Shown here in pieces: positions 1 to 7,931 of a stretch of 64,000 bases of DNA. Below the pieces are notes generated by a model. That model had not been told where the DNA came from, did no database searches, and saw nothing but the letters and a program-made list of their open reading frames with translations. Numbering within the stretch: position 1 is the stretch's first letter; the number at the start of each line of letters is the position of its first letter. The position numbers and the translations under genes were made by a program. Location: positions 1 through 64,000 of the forward strand of contig DATNEY010000027.1 of assembly GCA_035606665.1 (NCBI GenBank), written 5' to 3'. Source of the stretch: DASUGC01 sp035606665. Lineage in GTDB: Bacteria > Acidobacteriota > Vicinamibacteria > Vicinamibacterales > SCN-69-37.

Positions 1-1628
1 TTTCCGGAATACACGATGTTCGGGTTCCTCGGATCGACGGCGTGCGACGTGTACTCGCCGCCCGGCGCGCCCTCCCATGGAATGGCCTTCAAGTTCTCGC
101 GGCCGCCGCTGATATCGATGGCGGCACGATAGCTGCCGTGATCCTGCACCGATCCGTACACCCGGAACGGCGTGTCCATGTCGAACGCCGTGCTGAAGAC
201 CGTCACCGTCGGCAGGTCGGCGCGGCGCCACGTCTGGCCGCCATCGCTCGAGGTCCGGAAACCGCTGTCATTGCCGAGCACGATGAAGAGCGGGTTCTTC
301 GGATCGATCCACATCGCGTGGTTGTCGCCGCCGGCGCCGCCTCGTCCGCCGGCGGCTGGCGTCGCCGCGGGCACTCCCGGCGGCGGCTGGCCAATGCGTC
401 CGAACGTCTTGCCGCCATCGCGCGACACGCTGACGCCGAGGGCGAGCGTGTAGATCGTGTTCTCGTCAGTCGGATCGACGCGGATGTTGCCGAACACCCA
501 GGCGTACGTGTTCGACATGCCCTTCATGAACTGTCGCTGTTCGTCGGTCTGGCCGCTCACAAGCGTCCAGCTCGCGCCCTTGTCACTCGATCGATAGACC
601 TCGTTGCCCTTGATCGGACAGCTCGCGGCGCTGCCACCCGGATTCGCTCCGCGCCCTCCCCGTCCGGCCGCCGCCGCGGCCTTGGCCTCTTCCATCGCTC
701 GCGTGTCGCACTCGTAGTTATCGTAGAACGCATACACGACGTTGGGATTCGACGGCGCGACCGCGAGTCCAATGCGCCCGGACACATTCGACGCCGGCAG
801 GCCCTTCGTGACCTTCGTCCAGGACTTGCCCGCGTCGGTCGTCTTGTAGATCAGACTCTCGTCGAAACCGCGCTCGACGCGGGGGTCGTTCCACTTGCGG
901 CGCTGGCGCTGCCATGCGGCCGCGTAGAGCGTGTTGGGATCCTTCGGATCCATCGCGATGTCGTTAACGCCGGTCTTCGCGCTGATCTTGAGCGCGTGCG
1001 TCCAGGTGCGGCCGCCGTCGGCGGTCTTGAACACGCCGCGCATCTCGTTCTCCATCCACTCCTGGCCCGCGGATGCCACGTAAACAACGTTCGCGTCGGT
1101 GGGATGAATGACGATGCGCCCAATGGTGCCAGTGTCGGTCAGGCCCATGTGCTGAAACGTCTTGGCGTTGTCGACGGACTTGAATACGCCGACGCCGGTG
1201 TACGAGCTGCGAAAGATGTTCGACTCGCCGGTGCCGATCCAGAGGATGTCCTGATTCGATGGCGCGACGGCGAGCGCGCCTGTACTCGTCGAAGCCTGCT
1301 GGTCGAAGATCGGCTGCCACGTCTGGCCAAGATCGTCGGACGCCCACACGCCGCCACAGCAACTTCCGGCGTAGAGACGGCGCGCCGTGCCGTGGTCCGA
1401 AACCGCGACGTCAGTCACGCGGCCACTAATGTTGGTGGGGCCCGTGTACGACCAGTTCATGGTGCGGTACGGCGATGCCTGCGCCATCGCCTTGTGCGCG
1501 TCCCATGCTTTCAGGTGGGCCGTGTGATCGCCGGCCGGCGGGGTCTGCGCGCCGATCGCCGTGAACGCCAACAGCAGTACAGCAACGGACAGTCCGATGG
1601 TGGTGACGAACGAGGCTCGACGGTTCAT
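1..1628 (-). CDS. Secreted BNR/WD40-like (sortilin VPS10-type) repeat protein, C-terminus cut by window edge
   Basis: The reading frame runs from ATG at 1628 to the window edge without a stop, giving about 542 residues. A GGAG ribosome site lies eight bases upstream. Residues 1-27 form a signal peptide (MNRR, a hydrophobic stretch, then AIGAQ). The mature part carries repeated Asp-box-like blades such as SDDLGQTWQP, KTADGGRTWTH, KTTDAGKSWTKV, SSDKGASWTLV and SSDGGQTWRRAD, alternating with 'hPxDxNxhYxA' segments. This is typical of the exported BNR/VPS10 propeller proteins abundant in Acidobacteria, often called glycosyl hydrolases although sialidase catalytic residues are not evident. Two Gly/Ala-rich inserts interrupt blades (around residues 314-328 and 415-430). 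The substrate is unknown; propeller fold is likely, enzymatic activity uncertain. Confidence 0.8.
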   Translation of the reverse strand, partial: MNRRASFVTTIGLSVAVLLLAFTAIGAQTPPAGDHTAHLKAWDAHKAMAQASPYRTMNWSYTGPTNISGRVTDVAVSDHGTARRLYAGSCCGGVWASDDLGQTWQPIFDQQASTSTGALAVAPSNQDILWIGTGESNIFRSSYTGVGVFKSVDNAKTFQHMGLTDTGTIGRIVIHPTDANVVYVASAGQEWMENEMRGVFKTADGGRTWTHALKISAKTGVNDIAMDPKDPNTLYAAAWQRQRRKWNDPRVERGFDESLIYKTTDAGKSWTKVTKGLPASNVSGRIGLAVAPSNPNVVYAFYDNYECDTRAMEEAKAAAAAGRGGRGANPGGSAASCPIKGNEVYRSSDKGASWTLVSGQTDEQRQFMKGMSNTYAWVFGNIRVDPTDENTIYTLALGVSVSRDGGKTFGRIGQPPPGVPAATPAAGGRGGAGGDNHAMWIDPKNPLFIVLGNDSGFRTSSDGGQTWRRADLPTVTVFSTAFDMDTPFRVYGSVQDHGSYRAAIDISGGRENLKAIPWEGAPGGEYTSHAVDPRNPNIVYSG

Positions 1629-1689
1629 GGGTTTTCTCCGGGGAACGAGACGGATGTTACCTCAGCTCCGACCGGAGGTCGTAGAAGAC

Positions 1690-2445
1690 TTACTTCGTCG
1701 TCTTCACGCCGCTGGTCATCGCCGCCACGAGCTCCAGTGCTTGATAGTCCGTGAGGTCCGGCTGTAAAGGCGTCACTGACGCATAGCCTTCCGCAATCGC
1801 CTGGCGATCCGAGCGGGGGTCGTGCTCCCAGTCATCCTGCGCTTCTTCGATCCAAAAGTACGGCCGCCGGCGCGGGTCCATGCGCTGGTCCACCTTGGTG
1901 ATGTGATTGCGCCGGGCCTGCACGGTCGCCCGCACGCCCTTCACCACGCCCTGCGGAACATTGATGCTGAGGAACGTCCTGCCGGGCAACGGCCGCTCGA
2001 TCAGCTCCGCCGCGAGCACCGCCGCGAGCGACGCCGCCGGCGTGAAGTCCCAGTCCCCCGCCGTGGTCTGCATCGACACCGCGATCGCCTGGTAGCCGAG
2101 GAGCGCGCTTTCCAGGGCGCCTGCGACCGTGCCCGAATACGTCACGTCATCGCCGACGTTGAGGCCCTTGTTGATACCGGACACGACGATCGCCGGCGGT
2201 TGTGCCAGCACTTCATCGATGGCGATGTTCACGCAATCCGTGGGCGTGCCGTCAACCGCATAGACATTCGGGCGAATCAGCTCGAGCCGGAGCGGACGCC
2301 GGAGTGTCAGTGAATGGCCAACCGCGCTGGCCTCCGTGCTTGGAGCAACGATGATGACTTCTCCCAGGGGCGCCAGCGCCTTTGCGAGTGCGTCAATTCC
2401 CGGAGAGAAATAGCCGTCGTCATTGGTGACAAGAATCGTGCGCAT
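1690..2445 (-). CDS. surE: 5'/3'-nucleotidase SurE
   Basis: A 251-residue SurE nucleoside monophosphatase that releases phosphate from 5'- and 3'-nucleotides in the cytoplasm using a divalent metal. The N-terminal metal site NDDG is at residues 8-11, the conserved Ser is at about 40 in APSTEASAVGHS, and the SGINKGLN loop is at about 89-96. Length is normal for the family. It is divergent from the P1 peptidase gene with only about 25 bases between the two starts, so the promoters must overlap or lie within coding sequence. The secreted BNR protein lies 61 bases downstream on the same strand and may be cotranscribed. SurE is often part of stationary-phase stress survival; no such link is visible here. 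Confidence 0.95.
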   Translation of the reverse strand: MRTILVTNDDGYFSPGIDALAKALAPLGEVIIVAPSTEASAVGHSLTLRRPLRLELIRPNVYAVDGTPTDCVNIAIDEVLAQPPAIVVSGINKGLNVGDDVTYSGTVAGALESALLGYQAIAVSMQTTAGDWDFTPAASLAAVLAAELIERPLPGRTFLSINVPQGVVKGVRATVQARRNHITKVDQRMDPRRRPYFWIEEAQDDWEHDPRSDRQAIAEGYASVTPLQPDLTDYQALELVAAMTSGVKTTK

Positions 2446-2470
2446 GCAGTCTGGCGATTATAATCGCCGC

Positions 2471-3541
2471 ATGTCCCGGCGAGCTCGCGTTGCTGCAGCA
2501 CTGGCGCTCGTCGGCGTACCGCTCGCACTTGCCGCGCGACACACGTCCGCGCCGGCCACGCAGGCCGCACCGGCCGTCAACAACGTCACCGCGGTGCCTG
2601 GCATCACCGTCGGGCACTTCACATTGTCCGAACGCCCGACGGGATGCACCGTCATTCTGGCGGCGAACGGAGCGACCGGCGCGGTCGATGTGCGTGGCGG
2701 AGCGCCGGGCACGGTTGAAACGGATCTCCTTGCGCCCGACAACACCGTCGAACGAGTCAACGCGGTGTTCCTGTCGGGAGGGAGCGCGCACGGCCTCGCC
2801 GTGCGCACCGGCATCGACAAGTTCCTGTTCGAAAAGAAGATCGGCTACCGCACCGGCTCCGGTCCCGTGCCGATCATCCCGGGCGCGATTCTCTACGACC
2901 TCGGCATCGGCAATCGTCCGGAGATCTGGCCGGACGCTGACTGCGGGTACAAGGCGTCGGCCGCGGCGAAAGCCGGCGCCATCGACGAAGGCTCCGTCGG
3001 CGCCGGCGCGGGTGCGACCGTGGGCAAGATGCTGGGCGGCGGCCGCGCGATGAAGGGCGGGATCGGCTCGGTTGCTTTCACGACCGCCGACGGACTCATC
3101 GTTGCCGCCATCGTCGCCGTGAACGCCGTGGGATCGGTCATCGACCCGCGCACGGGCAAGCCCGTAGCCGGCATGCGGACGGCCGATGGCAAGGGACTCG
3201 AGGATCCGTTCGCCATCGTGCGCCGCGGCGTCCTGCAAGCGGCGCCCGCCCGCGAGAACACGACCATTGGCGTCGTTGTCACCAACGCGCGGCTGACAAA
3301 GGCGCAGGCGCAGAAAGCTGTCGAGATGGCGCACGACGGCATGGCGCGCGCCATCGTCCCGTCGCACACGCCGTCGGACGGTGACACACTTTTTCTGATG
3401 GCGACTGGCGACCGTACCGCCGATCCAAACGTCGGCACGATCGGTTCGCTCGCGGCAGAAGCGGTTGCAGACGCAATCATTCGGGCCGTCCGAATGGCGA
3501 AGAGCCTTCCCGGCTACCCTGCCGCTTCCGAGATTCGCTGA
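2471..3541 (+). CDS. P1 family peptidase (DmpA/NylC-like, N-terminal nucleophile hydrolase), exported
   Basis: A 356-residue member of the DmpA/NylC (S58/T4, P1) family, which cleaves N-terminal residues or amide oligomers after self-cleavage into alpha and beta chains. The chosen ATG at 2471 gives a signal-like start (MSRRAR, hydrophobic, then LALAARH); an in-frame start 48 bases upstream would run into the surE start and lacks a signal. Conserved features are VPGITVGHF near residue 27, the Gly-rich central part, and RENTTIGVVV. The NylC family cleaves Asn-Thr, so self-cleavage here is predicted between Asn263 and Thr264, making Thr264 the nucleophile. The gene sits six bases before the symporter and heads a co-directional run into the lasso cluster, so a role in peptide uptake or turnover is possible but inferred. 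Confidence 0.88.
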   Translation: MSRRARVAAALALVGVPLALAARHTSAPATQAAPAVNNVTAVPGITVGHFTLSERPTGCTVILAANGATGAVDVRGGAPGTVETDLLAPDNTVERVNAVFLSGGSAHGLAVRTGIDKFLFEKKIGYRTGSGPVPIIPGAILYDLGIGNRPEIWPDADCGYKASAAAKAGAIDEGSVGAGAGATVGKMLGGGRAMKGGIGSVAFTTADGLIVAAIVAVNAVGSVIDPRTGKPVAGMRTADGKGLEDPFAIVRRGVLQAAPARENTTIGVVVTNARLTKAQAQKAVEMAHDGMARAIVPSHTPSDGDTLFLMATGDRTADPNVGTIGSLAAEAVADAIIRAVRMAKSLPGYPAASEIR

Positions 3542-3547
3542 GACCGC

Positions 3548-4900
3548 GTGCTTCTCACCGTCCTTCTCATCCTGTTCTCGCTGGGCCTGATTGTTCTGGG
3601 CTCCTGGGTTGGCCGCACGGTTCGAGGGACGGCCGACTTCTTCGTCGCCGGACGTTCGCTCGGGCCAGGGCTTCTATTCGCCACGTTCCTTGCGGCCAAC
3701 ATCGGCGCGAGCTCGACGGTCGGCGCCACCGGTCATGCATACCGCGACGGCCTTGCCGCGTGGTGGTGGAACGGCAGCGCGGGCCTCGGAACGCTGATAC
3801 TCGCCTTCTGGGTCGGTCCGAGAATCTGGCGCGAAGCTGAAGCTCACGGGATTCTTACCGTCGGCGACTTTCTCGAGCATCATTTCGGACGTGAAGTACG
3901 TGCCGTCGCGGCGCTCGTGATCTGGGCGAGCAGCTTCCTGATCCTCTGCGGGCAGCTCAAGGGCGCGGCCATCGTGCTCAAGGGCGTCACCGGTCTGCCG
4001 TTCGCGGTCGGAGCGTTCCTGTCGATGGTCGTGACCGTCGCGTACTTCATCCTCGGCGGTCTCAAGAGCGCGGCCTATGTCAATGCGGTCCAGCTTGTCG
4101 TCATGATGGCCGGGTTTTTGATCGCCGCGCCGTTTGCCGCGAACTCGGGCGGTGGCTGGTTTGTCTCCGGTTTCGATTCGAGCTTCTGGTCGGGCTCGAA
4201 GGTGGGCTGGTCGGCCTTTCTGTTGTTGGGTCCCGCGTTCTTCCTATCGCCCGGACTTCTGCAGAGAGCGTTCGGCGCCAAGAGTCCCGAAGCCCTCACC
4301 CGTGGTGTGGCACTGAGCGGCATCGCATTGCTCTTCTTCGCGTGGATGCCTGTTGTGCTGGGCATGGCCGCGCGCTCGCTGCATCCTGATCTTCAGGACG
4401 TGGAACTGGCATTGCCGGCCATCCTGGCGGACGGCGTACCGAAGGCCGTCGGGTCGCTGGCACTGGCGGCGGTGCTGTATGCCGAGCTGAGTTCCGCGGA
4501 TGCCGTCCTGATGATGCTCGCCACTTCCGGTGCGCGCGACTTCTACCGCGGGTTCCTGCGGCCGTCCGCCACCGACGGACACGTTCTCGGCGTCGCGCGT
4601 GCGCTGGCTGTCGCGGGCGGACTCATCGGCTTCGGCCTCACCTTTTACTTCGATACCGTCGTCGGTGCGATTCAGCTGTTCTATCAGGTCATGATCGTCA
4701 CGTTGTTCGCGCCGATTCTCGGCGCACTCGTCCTGCCGCGCACCGGCAGATGGACGGCGCTGACCGCCATGCTCGTCGGCGTCGGTACGCTGGTCACGAC
4801 GATGCTGGCGACAGGTGGCGAGGGATTGGGCTGGGCGCCGCCGCATTTCCTCGGCCTCATCGCCAGCGCAATCACGTTCTTCATCCTGGCGGCTTTCTGA
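3548..4900 (+). CDS. Sodium:solute symporter family protein
   Basis: A 450-residue polytopic inner-membrane protein of the SSS family, which couples inward Na+ flow to uptake of a small solute. The start is GTG at 3548, six bases after the peptidase stop. The N-terminus has the family signature: a first helix (VLLILFSLGLIVLGSW) followed by DFFVAGRSLG and the AANIGASSTVGATGHAYRDG stretch around residues 55-75. Around a dozen hydrophobic segments follow. It is slightly shorter than typical SSS carriers at the C-terminus. Substrate cannot be read from sequence. The neighbouring exported peptidase suggests an amino acid or small peptide product. The lasso B1 gene starts 13 bases downstream, so the symporter may be in the same transcript. 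Confidence 0.9.
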   Translation: MLLTVLLILFSLGLIVLGSWVGRTVRGTADFFVAGRSLGPGLLFATFLAANIGASSTVGATGHAYRDGLAAWWWNGSAGLGTLILAFWVGPRIWREAEAHGILTVGDFLEHHFGREVRAVAALVIWASSFLILCGQLKGAAIVLKGVTGLPFAVGAFLSMVVTVAYFILGGLKSAAYVNAVQLVVMMAGFLIAAPFAANSGGGWFVSGFDSSFWSGSKVGWSAFLLLGPAFFLSPGLLQRAFGAKSPEALTRGVALSGIALLFFAWMPVVLGMAARSLHPDLQDVELALPAILADGVPKAVGSLALAAVLYAELSSADAVLMMLATSGARDFYRGFLRPSATDGHVLGVARALAVAGGLIGFGLTFYFDTVVGAIQLFYQVMIVTLFAPILGALVLPRTGRWTALTAMLVGVGTLVTTMLATGGEGLGWAPPHFLGLIASAITFFILAAF

Positions 4901-4913
4901 CTTAGGTCCGGCT

Positions 4914-5183
4914 GTGGCCAACGAATCGCGTGTTTCACCGCATCCCGACGCCGTTCTGAGACGCGTTGGATCCGGCGCGGTCCTGGTGCATCTCGCATCG
5001 GGACATGTCTACGAACTGAATGACACGGCCGCGCGCGCGTGGGAATTGGCGGCGGAAGGACGGAGCGCCTCCGAGATCACAACGACGCTCGAACTCGAGT
5101 ACAACGCTGCATCGGGGACCATCGAGACGGACGTCGAGGAGCTGTTTTCATTCCTCTCGGGTCACGGCCTGCTTTCGCCATGA
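4914..5183 (+). CDS. PqqD-like RiPP recognition element protein (lasso B1)
   Basis: An 89-residue stand-alone PqqD-fold protein. In lasso pathways B1 binds the precursor leader and presents it to the B2 protease. The GTG at 4914 is chosen because the longer frame runs back into the symporter. The PqqD pattern is visible: HPDAVLRRV, LVHLASGHVYELNDTAARAWEL and a C-terminal helical part with the VEELFSFLSGHGLL ending. The stop overlaps the cyclase start (ATGA at 5180), indicating translational coupling. The expected leader target is the W-x2-P-x-I-x3-G motif of the precursor at 6946. Confidence 0.88.
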   Translation: MANESRVSPHPDAVLRRVGSGAVLVHLASGHVYELNDTAARAWELAAEGRSASEITTTLELEYNAASGTIETDVEELFSFLSGHGLLSP

Positions 5184-6949
5184 AGCTCGGCGCGTCGTGG
5201 GTGCTCTCACTCGACGAGGCTCAGCCGTGGCGTGCCGAACCGTGTGCAGGTCTCGACGTCGCCCATCGAGGCGACAGCTGGGTCGCCCTGCACGGTTGGC
5301 TCTACGACCTGCCTGAGCTTGCGAGCGAACTGGGCACCACGACACGCTCTTCTCCCACCGCGGTGCTGCTCGATGCGTTCAACAGGTGGGGTGTCGAGAC
5401 GCCACAACATCTGCGAGGGACATTCGTCTTCGCGGCTGCGGGCGCCGGACGAGACACGATCGTCGCCCGCGATCCGCTGGGCTCACACCCGCTGTTCCAC
5501 CGGCGGATCCGTGGAAGACACGTCTTCAGCGAGTCGGCCGCTACGCTCGCGCGACTGCATGGCCGTCCTGCCCTGAACCGCGCGGCACTGGCTGACCATC
5601 TCTGTCACCGCTGGCCGGACGCAGAGGAGACGTTCTTTGAGGAAGTACGGCGGATTCCGTGCGGCTCGATTGCGCGCCTGACTGCACACGGCTGCCGCAT
5701 CGAGCGTTTCTGGAATCCCGCGCCTGCTGAGGGCGGCATCGACTGGATTCGGCACGGCGTTCCAGAGCGTTTCGAGACGGCGTTTACACGAGCCGTCGAT
5801 CGCACTCTCTCTCACGGACGGGTCGCGGTGTTTCTCAGCGGGGGTCTTGATTCCATCAGCATCGCCGCGCGTGCGGCCGATCGCACCAGGGACCAGCGGC
5901 AGGAGCAACCGCTGCTGTTGTCCCTGGCGATGGACGATCCGGACTGCGACGAACGCGTGACGCAGACGGGCGTCGCGACCACGCTGTCACTGCCGCACCG
6001 CCTCGTCGAGTTCGAGCAGGCCGTCGGCGGCAGCGGCCTGGTCGCGCCCGCGGCGGAACTGAGCGCCGAGTTGTCCTCCCCGCTGCTCAATACCTGGGCG
6101 CCGGCATACCTGCACCTTGCGGCCGGCGCCGCCGGCGAAGGCGTTCAATCTGTCCTCTCGGGCACAGGGGGTGACGAGTGGTTGTCTGTGTCGCCGTACT
6201 TGTCCGCGGATCTGCTCGCCCGTGGCGATTTCAAAGGCTGGTGGACCTTCTTTCAGGCCTTCCGGCGTTCCTACCGCCACAGTCAGACGCGGCATCTCTC
6301 ACTCGCCGCCTGGACGTTTGGCGCGCGTCCGCTGGCCGCCCGCGCAGCATCTGGGATTCTCGGCAGCCCATGGCAGGCACGGCGCCGGCGCCGCGTCACG
6401 CGCAACGATCCGGCGTGGATCGCGCCGGACTCTGGCCTGCGCCGGCTGCAACTCGAACGCGCCTCGGGCGCACTCGAGACTCCGTCCCCGCCTCACGGTT
6501 TCTACGTGCGCGAGATGTCTTCGGGATTGCACCATCCACTGACGTCGTGGGAACTCGAGGAACAGTACGAGTTCGGAAAGCGTTTGTCGCAGAGATTCGT
6601 GCACCCGTATTGGGATGCCGATCTGGTCGATATGCTATACAGGGCCACGCCGGCGGCGCTGCTCGACGGCGGTCGAGCCAAGGGACTTGTTCGGGGAGCG
6701 ATGATGCGGCGGTTTCCAGCTCTGGCACTCGGCACGCAGCGCAAAGTTCCGGGCACTGGATATTTCCGCCGGCTCGTTCGTGACGGCCTGCCCGCGGCCG
6801 CGGCGCGGTATGGTGACTGTCGGGTACTGGCCGAGTTGGGCGTGATCGATCGCGACGCGTCCCGGCGGTACGCCAGCGGCGGGTTCGCCGACCCGATGAC
6901 GCAGTGGAATCTCGTCAACCTCGAAGCGTGGGTGCGAGCGCAAACATGA
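5180..6949 (+). CDS. Lasso-peptide-type macrolactam synthetase (asparagine synthetase homologue, C protein)
   Basis: A 589-residue asparagine-synthetase-like enzyme. In lasso pathways the C protein adenylates an Asp/Glu side chain of the core and closes an isopeptide bond with the new core N-terminus. The N-terminal half resembles a class II glutamine amidotransferase domain (ARDPLGSHPLFHR, FSESAATLARL) but begins MKLGAS, so the catalytic Cys2 of true asparagine synthetases is missing, as in known lasso cyclases. The ATP-pyrophosphatase motif SGGLDS is at about residues 219-224, with a second GTGGDEW motif near residue 330. Both ends overlap neighbours by ATGA (B1 upstream, precursor downstream). 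Compare the genuine glutamine-dependent enzyme at 17543-19441, which keeps MCGIAG. Confidence 0.9.
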   Translation: MKLGASWVLSLDEAQPWRAEPCAGLDVAHRGDSWVALHGWLYDLPELASELGTTTRSSPTAVLLDAFNRWGVETPQHLRGTFVFAAAGAGRDTIVARDPLGSHPLFHRRIRGRHVFSESAATLARLHGRPALNRAALADHLCHRWPDAEETFFEEVRRIPCGSIARLTAHGCRIERFWNPAPAEGGIDWIRHGVPERFETAFTRAVDRTLSHGRVAVFLSGGLDSISIAARAADRTRDQRQEQPLLLSLAMDDPDCDERVTQTGVATTLSLPHRLVEFEQAVGGSGLVAPAAELSAELSSPLLNTWAPAYLHLAAGAAGEGVQSVLSGTGGDEWLSVSPYLSADLLARGDFKGWWTFFQAFRRSYRHSQTRHLSLAAWTFGARPLAARAASGILGSPWQARRRRRVTRNDPAWIAPDSGLRRLQLERASGALETPSPPHGFYVREMSSGLHHPLTSWELEEQYEFGKRLSQRFVHPYWDADLVDMLYRATPAALLDGGRAKGLVRGAMMRRFPALALGTQRKVPGTGYFRRLVRDGLPAAAARYGDCRVLAELGVIDRDASRRYASGGFADPMTQWNLVNLEAWVRAQT

Positions 6950-7098
6950 CACAGAACAAACCCGGCCGCCCCGACTGGACGAAGCCTCAGATCAAACCCG
7001 CGGGAACCCTCGCCGAGATCTTGAAAGGCGGCGGCGGCAAGACCAGCATCATCACGAATGACACCGGCGACACCCGGAAGCCCAAGGGCCAGGGCTGA
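6946..7098 (+). CDS. Lasso-type RiPP precursor peptide, atypical GGGGK core
   Basis: A 50-residue peptide whose ATG overlaps the cyclase stop. The leader carries W11-x2-P14-x-I16-x3-G20 (WTKPQIKPAG), matching the YxxPxLxxxG motif recognised by B1 proteins. Then comes TLAEILK, a Gly28-Gly31 run, Lys32, and a polar C-terminal part ending RKPKGQG. The usual Thr at -2 is not found six residues after Gly20 (it is Leu26). If the core starts at Gly28, positions 7-9 hold no Asp or Glu. A core starting at Gly31 puts Asp39 at position 9; one starting at Ile35, with Thr33 at -2, puts Asp42 at position 8. The mature product therefore cannot be fixed from sequence. The gene is flanked by C and K/B2 genes, which makes the precursor call strong. 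Confidence 0.85.
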   Translation: MTQNKPGRPDWTKPQIKPAGTLAEILKGGGGKTSIITNDTGDTRKPKGQG

Positions 7099-7106
7099 TT
7101 GCGGCC

Positions 7107-7919
7107 TTGGATCGCTTCTCGATCGAACTCCCCGGCGGATCGCCGCCCTCTCTCGGCGGCCTGGCAGAGCGCTCCTCGTGGCGTGACGGCAACGATAACG
7201 TCTGCGCCCGGGTGTATCGAACCGCCGGCACGCGCCTCATAGACTGGTCATCGCTCGGACTTTTCGCGATCCAGGACGGAAGCTCATTGATTCGTGCCTG
7301 GCCGTACCCGGAAAGCAGCTCCGCCGCTGTCGCGGCTCATGCCCGGGAGCGGCTTCAACCGCTGCTCCTGCAAACGCGAAGGTGCCAGGTCCTTCATGCC
7401 TCGGCCGTCGTCATCGACAGTGCCGCCATCGCGATCGCCGGCGTGTCGGGCAGCGGCAAGTCCACACTCGCGTTCGCGCTCTTCCGGCGTGGACACAGGC
7501 AGGTCGCCGACGATGCGGTCGTCATCGACGCAAACGGTCGTCCCGCACGCGTTCTTCATCTTCCGTTCAGGCCGCAGCTTCATGACGGGGCCCGGGCCTT
7601 GTCGCCGGCACCGCCGGCCGCCGTCGAGGCTGCCGATGAGTCGTCTCCCCTGTGCGCCGTTGTGCTGCTGGGTCGAACTGCACTCGAAGGCGACTATTCA
7701 CTCGAAAGGATCTCCGGGACGAGTGCGTGCATCTCGCTCATGATGCACGCGCACGTGTTCGATGAGGAGGATCGCGACGGGCGGCACAGCCTGGTCGGTG
7801 ACTACGCGCGACTCGCGGATGAGGTCCCGATCTTTCGACTCACCTTCTATCCACGATTCGAGGATCTGTCCTTGCTCACGGATGCGATCGAAGCGCTCGG
7901 TAACCGGCTCCACCAATGA
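7107..7919 (+). CDS. HPr-kinase-like serine/threonine kinase of lasso cluster (tailoring K protein)
   Basis: A 270-residue HPr kinase/phosphorylase homologue with the P-loop GVSGSGKST at residues 112-120, preceded by the typical LHASAVVID strand. The VADDAVVID segment supplies the second acidic motif. In paeninodin-type clusters such kinases phosphorylate the C-terminal Ser of the lasso precursor. The start is TTG at 7107, eight bases after the precursor stop; no ATG gives a full domain. The precursor here ends in Gly rather than Ser, so the acceptor must be internal (Thr33, Ser34, Thr37, Thr40 or Thr43) or another molecule. B2 starts 12 bases downstream. A carbohydrate-metabolism HPr kinase is unlikely because of length and context. 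Confidence 0.85.
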   Translation: MDRFSIELPGGSPPSLGGLAERSSWRDGNDNVCARVYRTAGTRLIDWSSLGLFAIQDGSSLIRAWPYPESSSAAVAAHARERLQPLLLQTRRCQVLHASAVVIDSAAIAIAGVSGSGKSTLAFALFRRGHRQVADDAVVIDANGRPARVLHLPFRPQLHDGARALSPAPPAAVEAADESSPLCAVVLLGRTALEGDYSLERISGTSACISLMMHAHVFDEEDRDGRHSLVGDYARLADEVPIFRLTFYPRFEDLSLLTDAIEALGNRLHQ

Positions 7920-7931
7920 GCGACTGAGGGA

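Noticed and set aside
42..1754. 570-codon open frame on the plus strand
   Set aside because: It is antisense to the BNR-repeat gene, Arg-rich without domain features, and has no ribosome site; a high-GC shadow frame.
2420..3367. 315-codon minus-strand frame opposite the P1 peptidase
   Set aside because: The plus-strand peptidase has a recognisable family motif set; the antisense frame has none.
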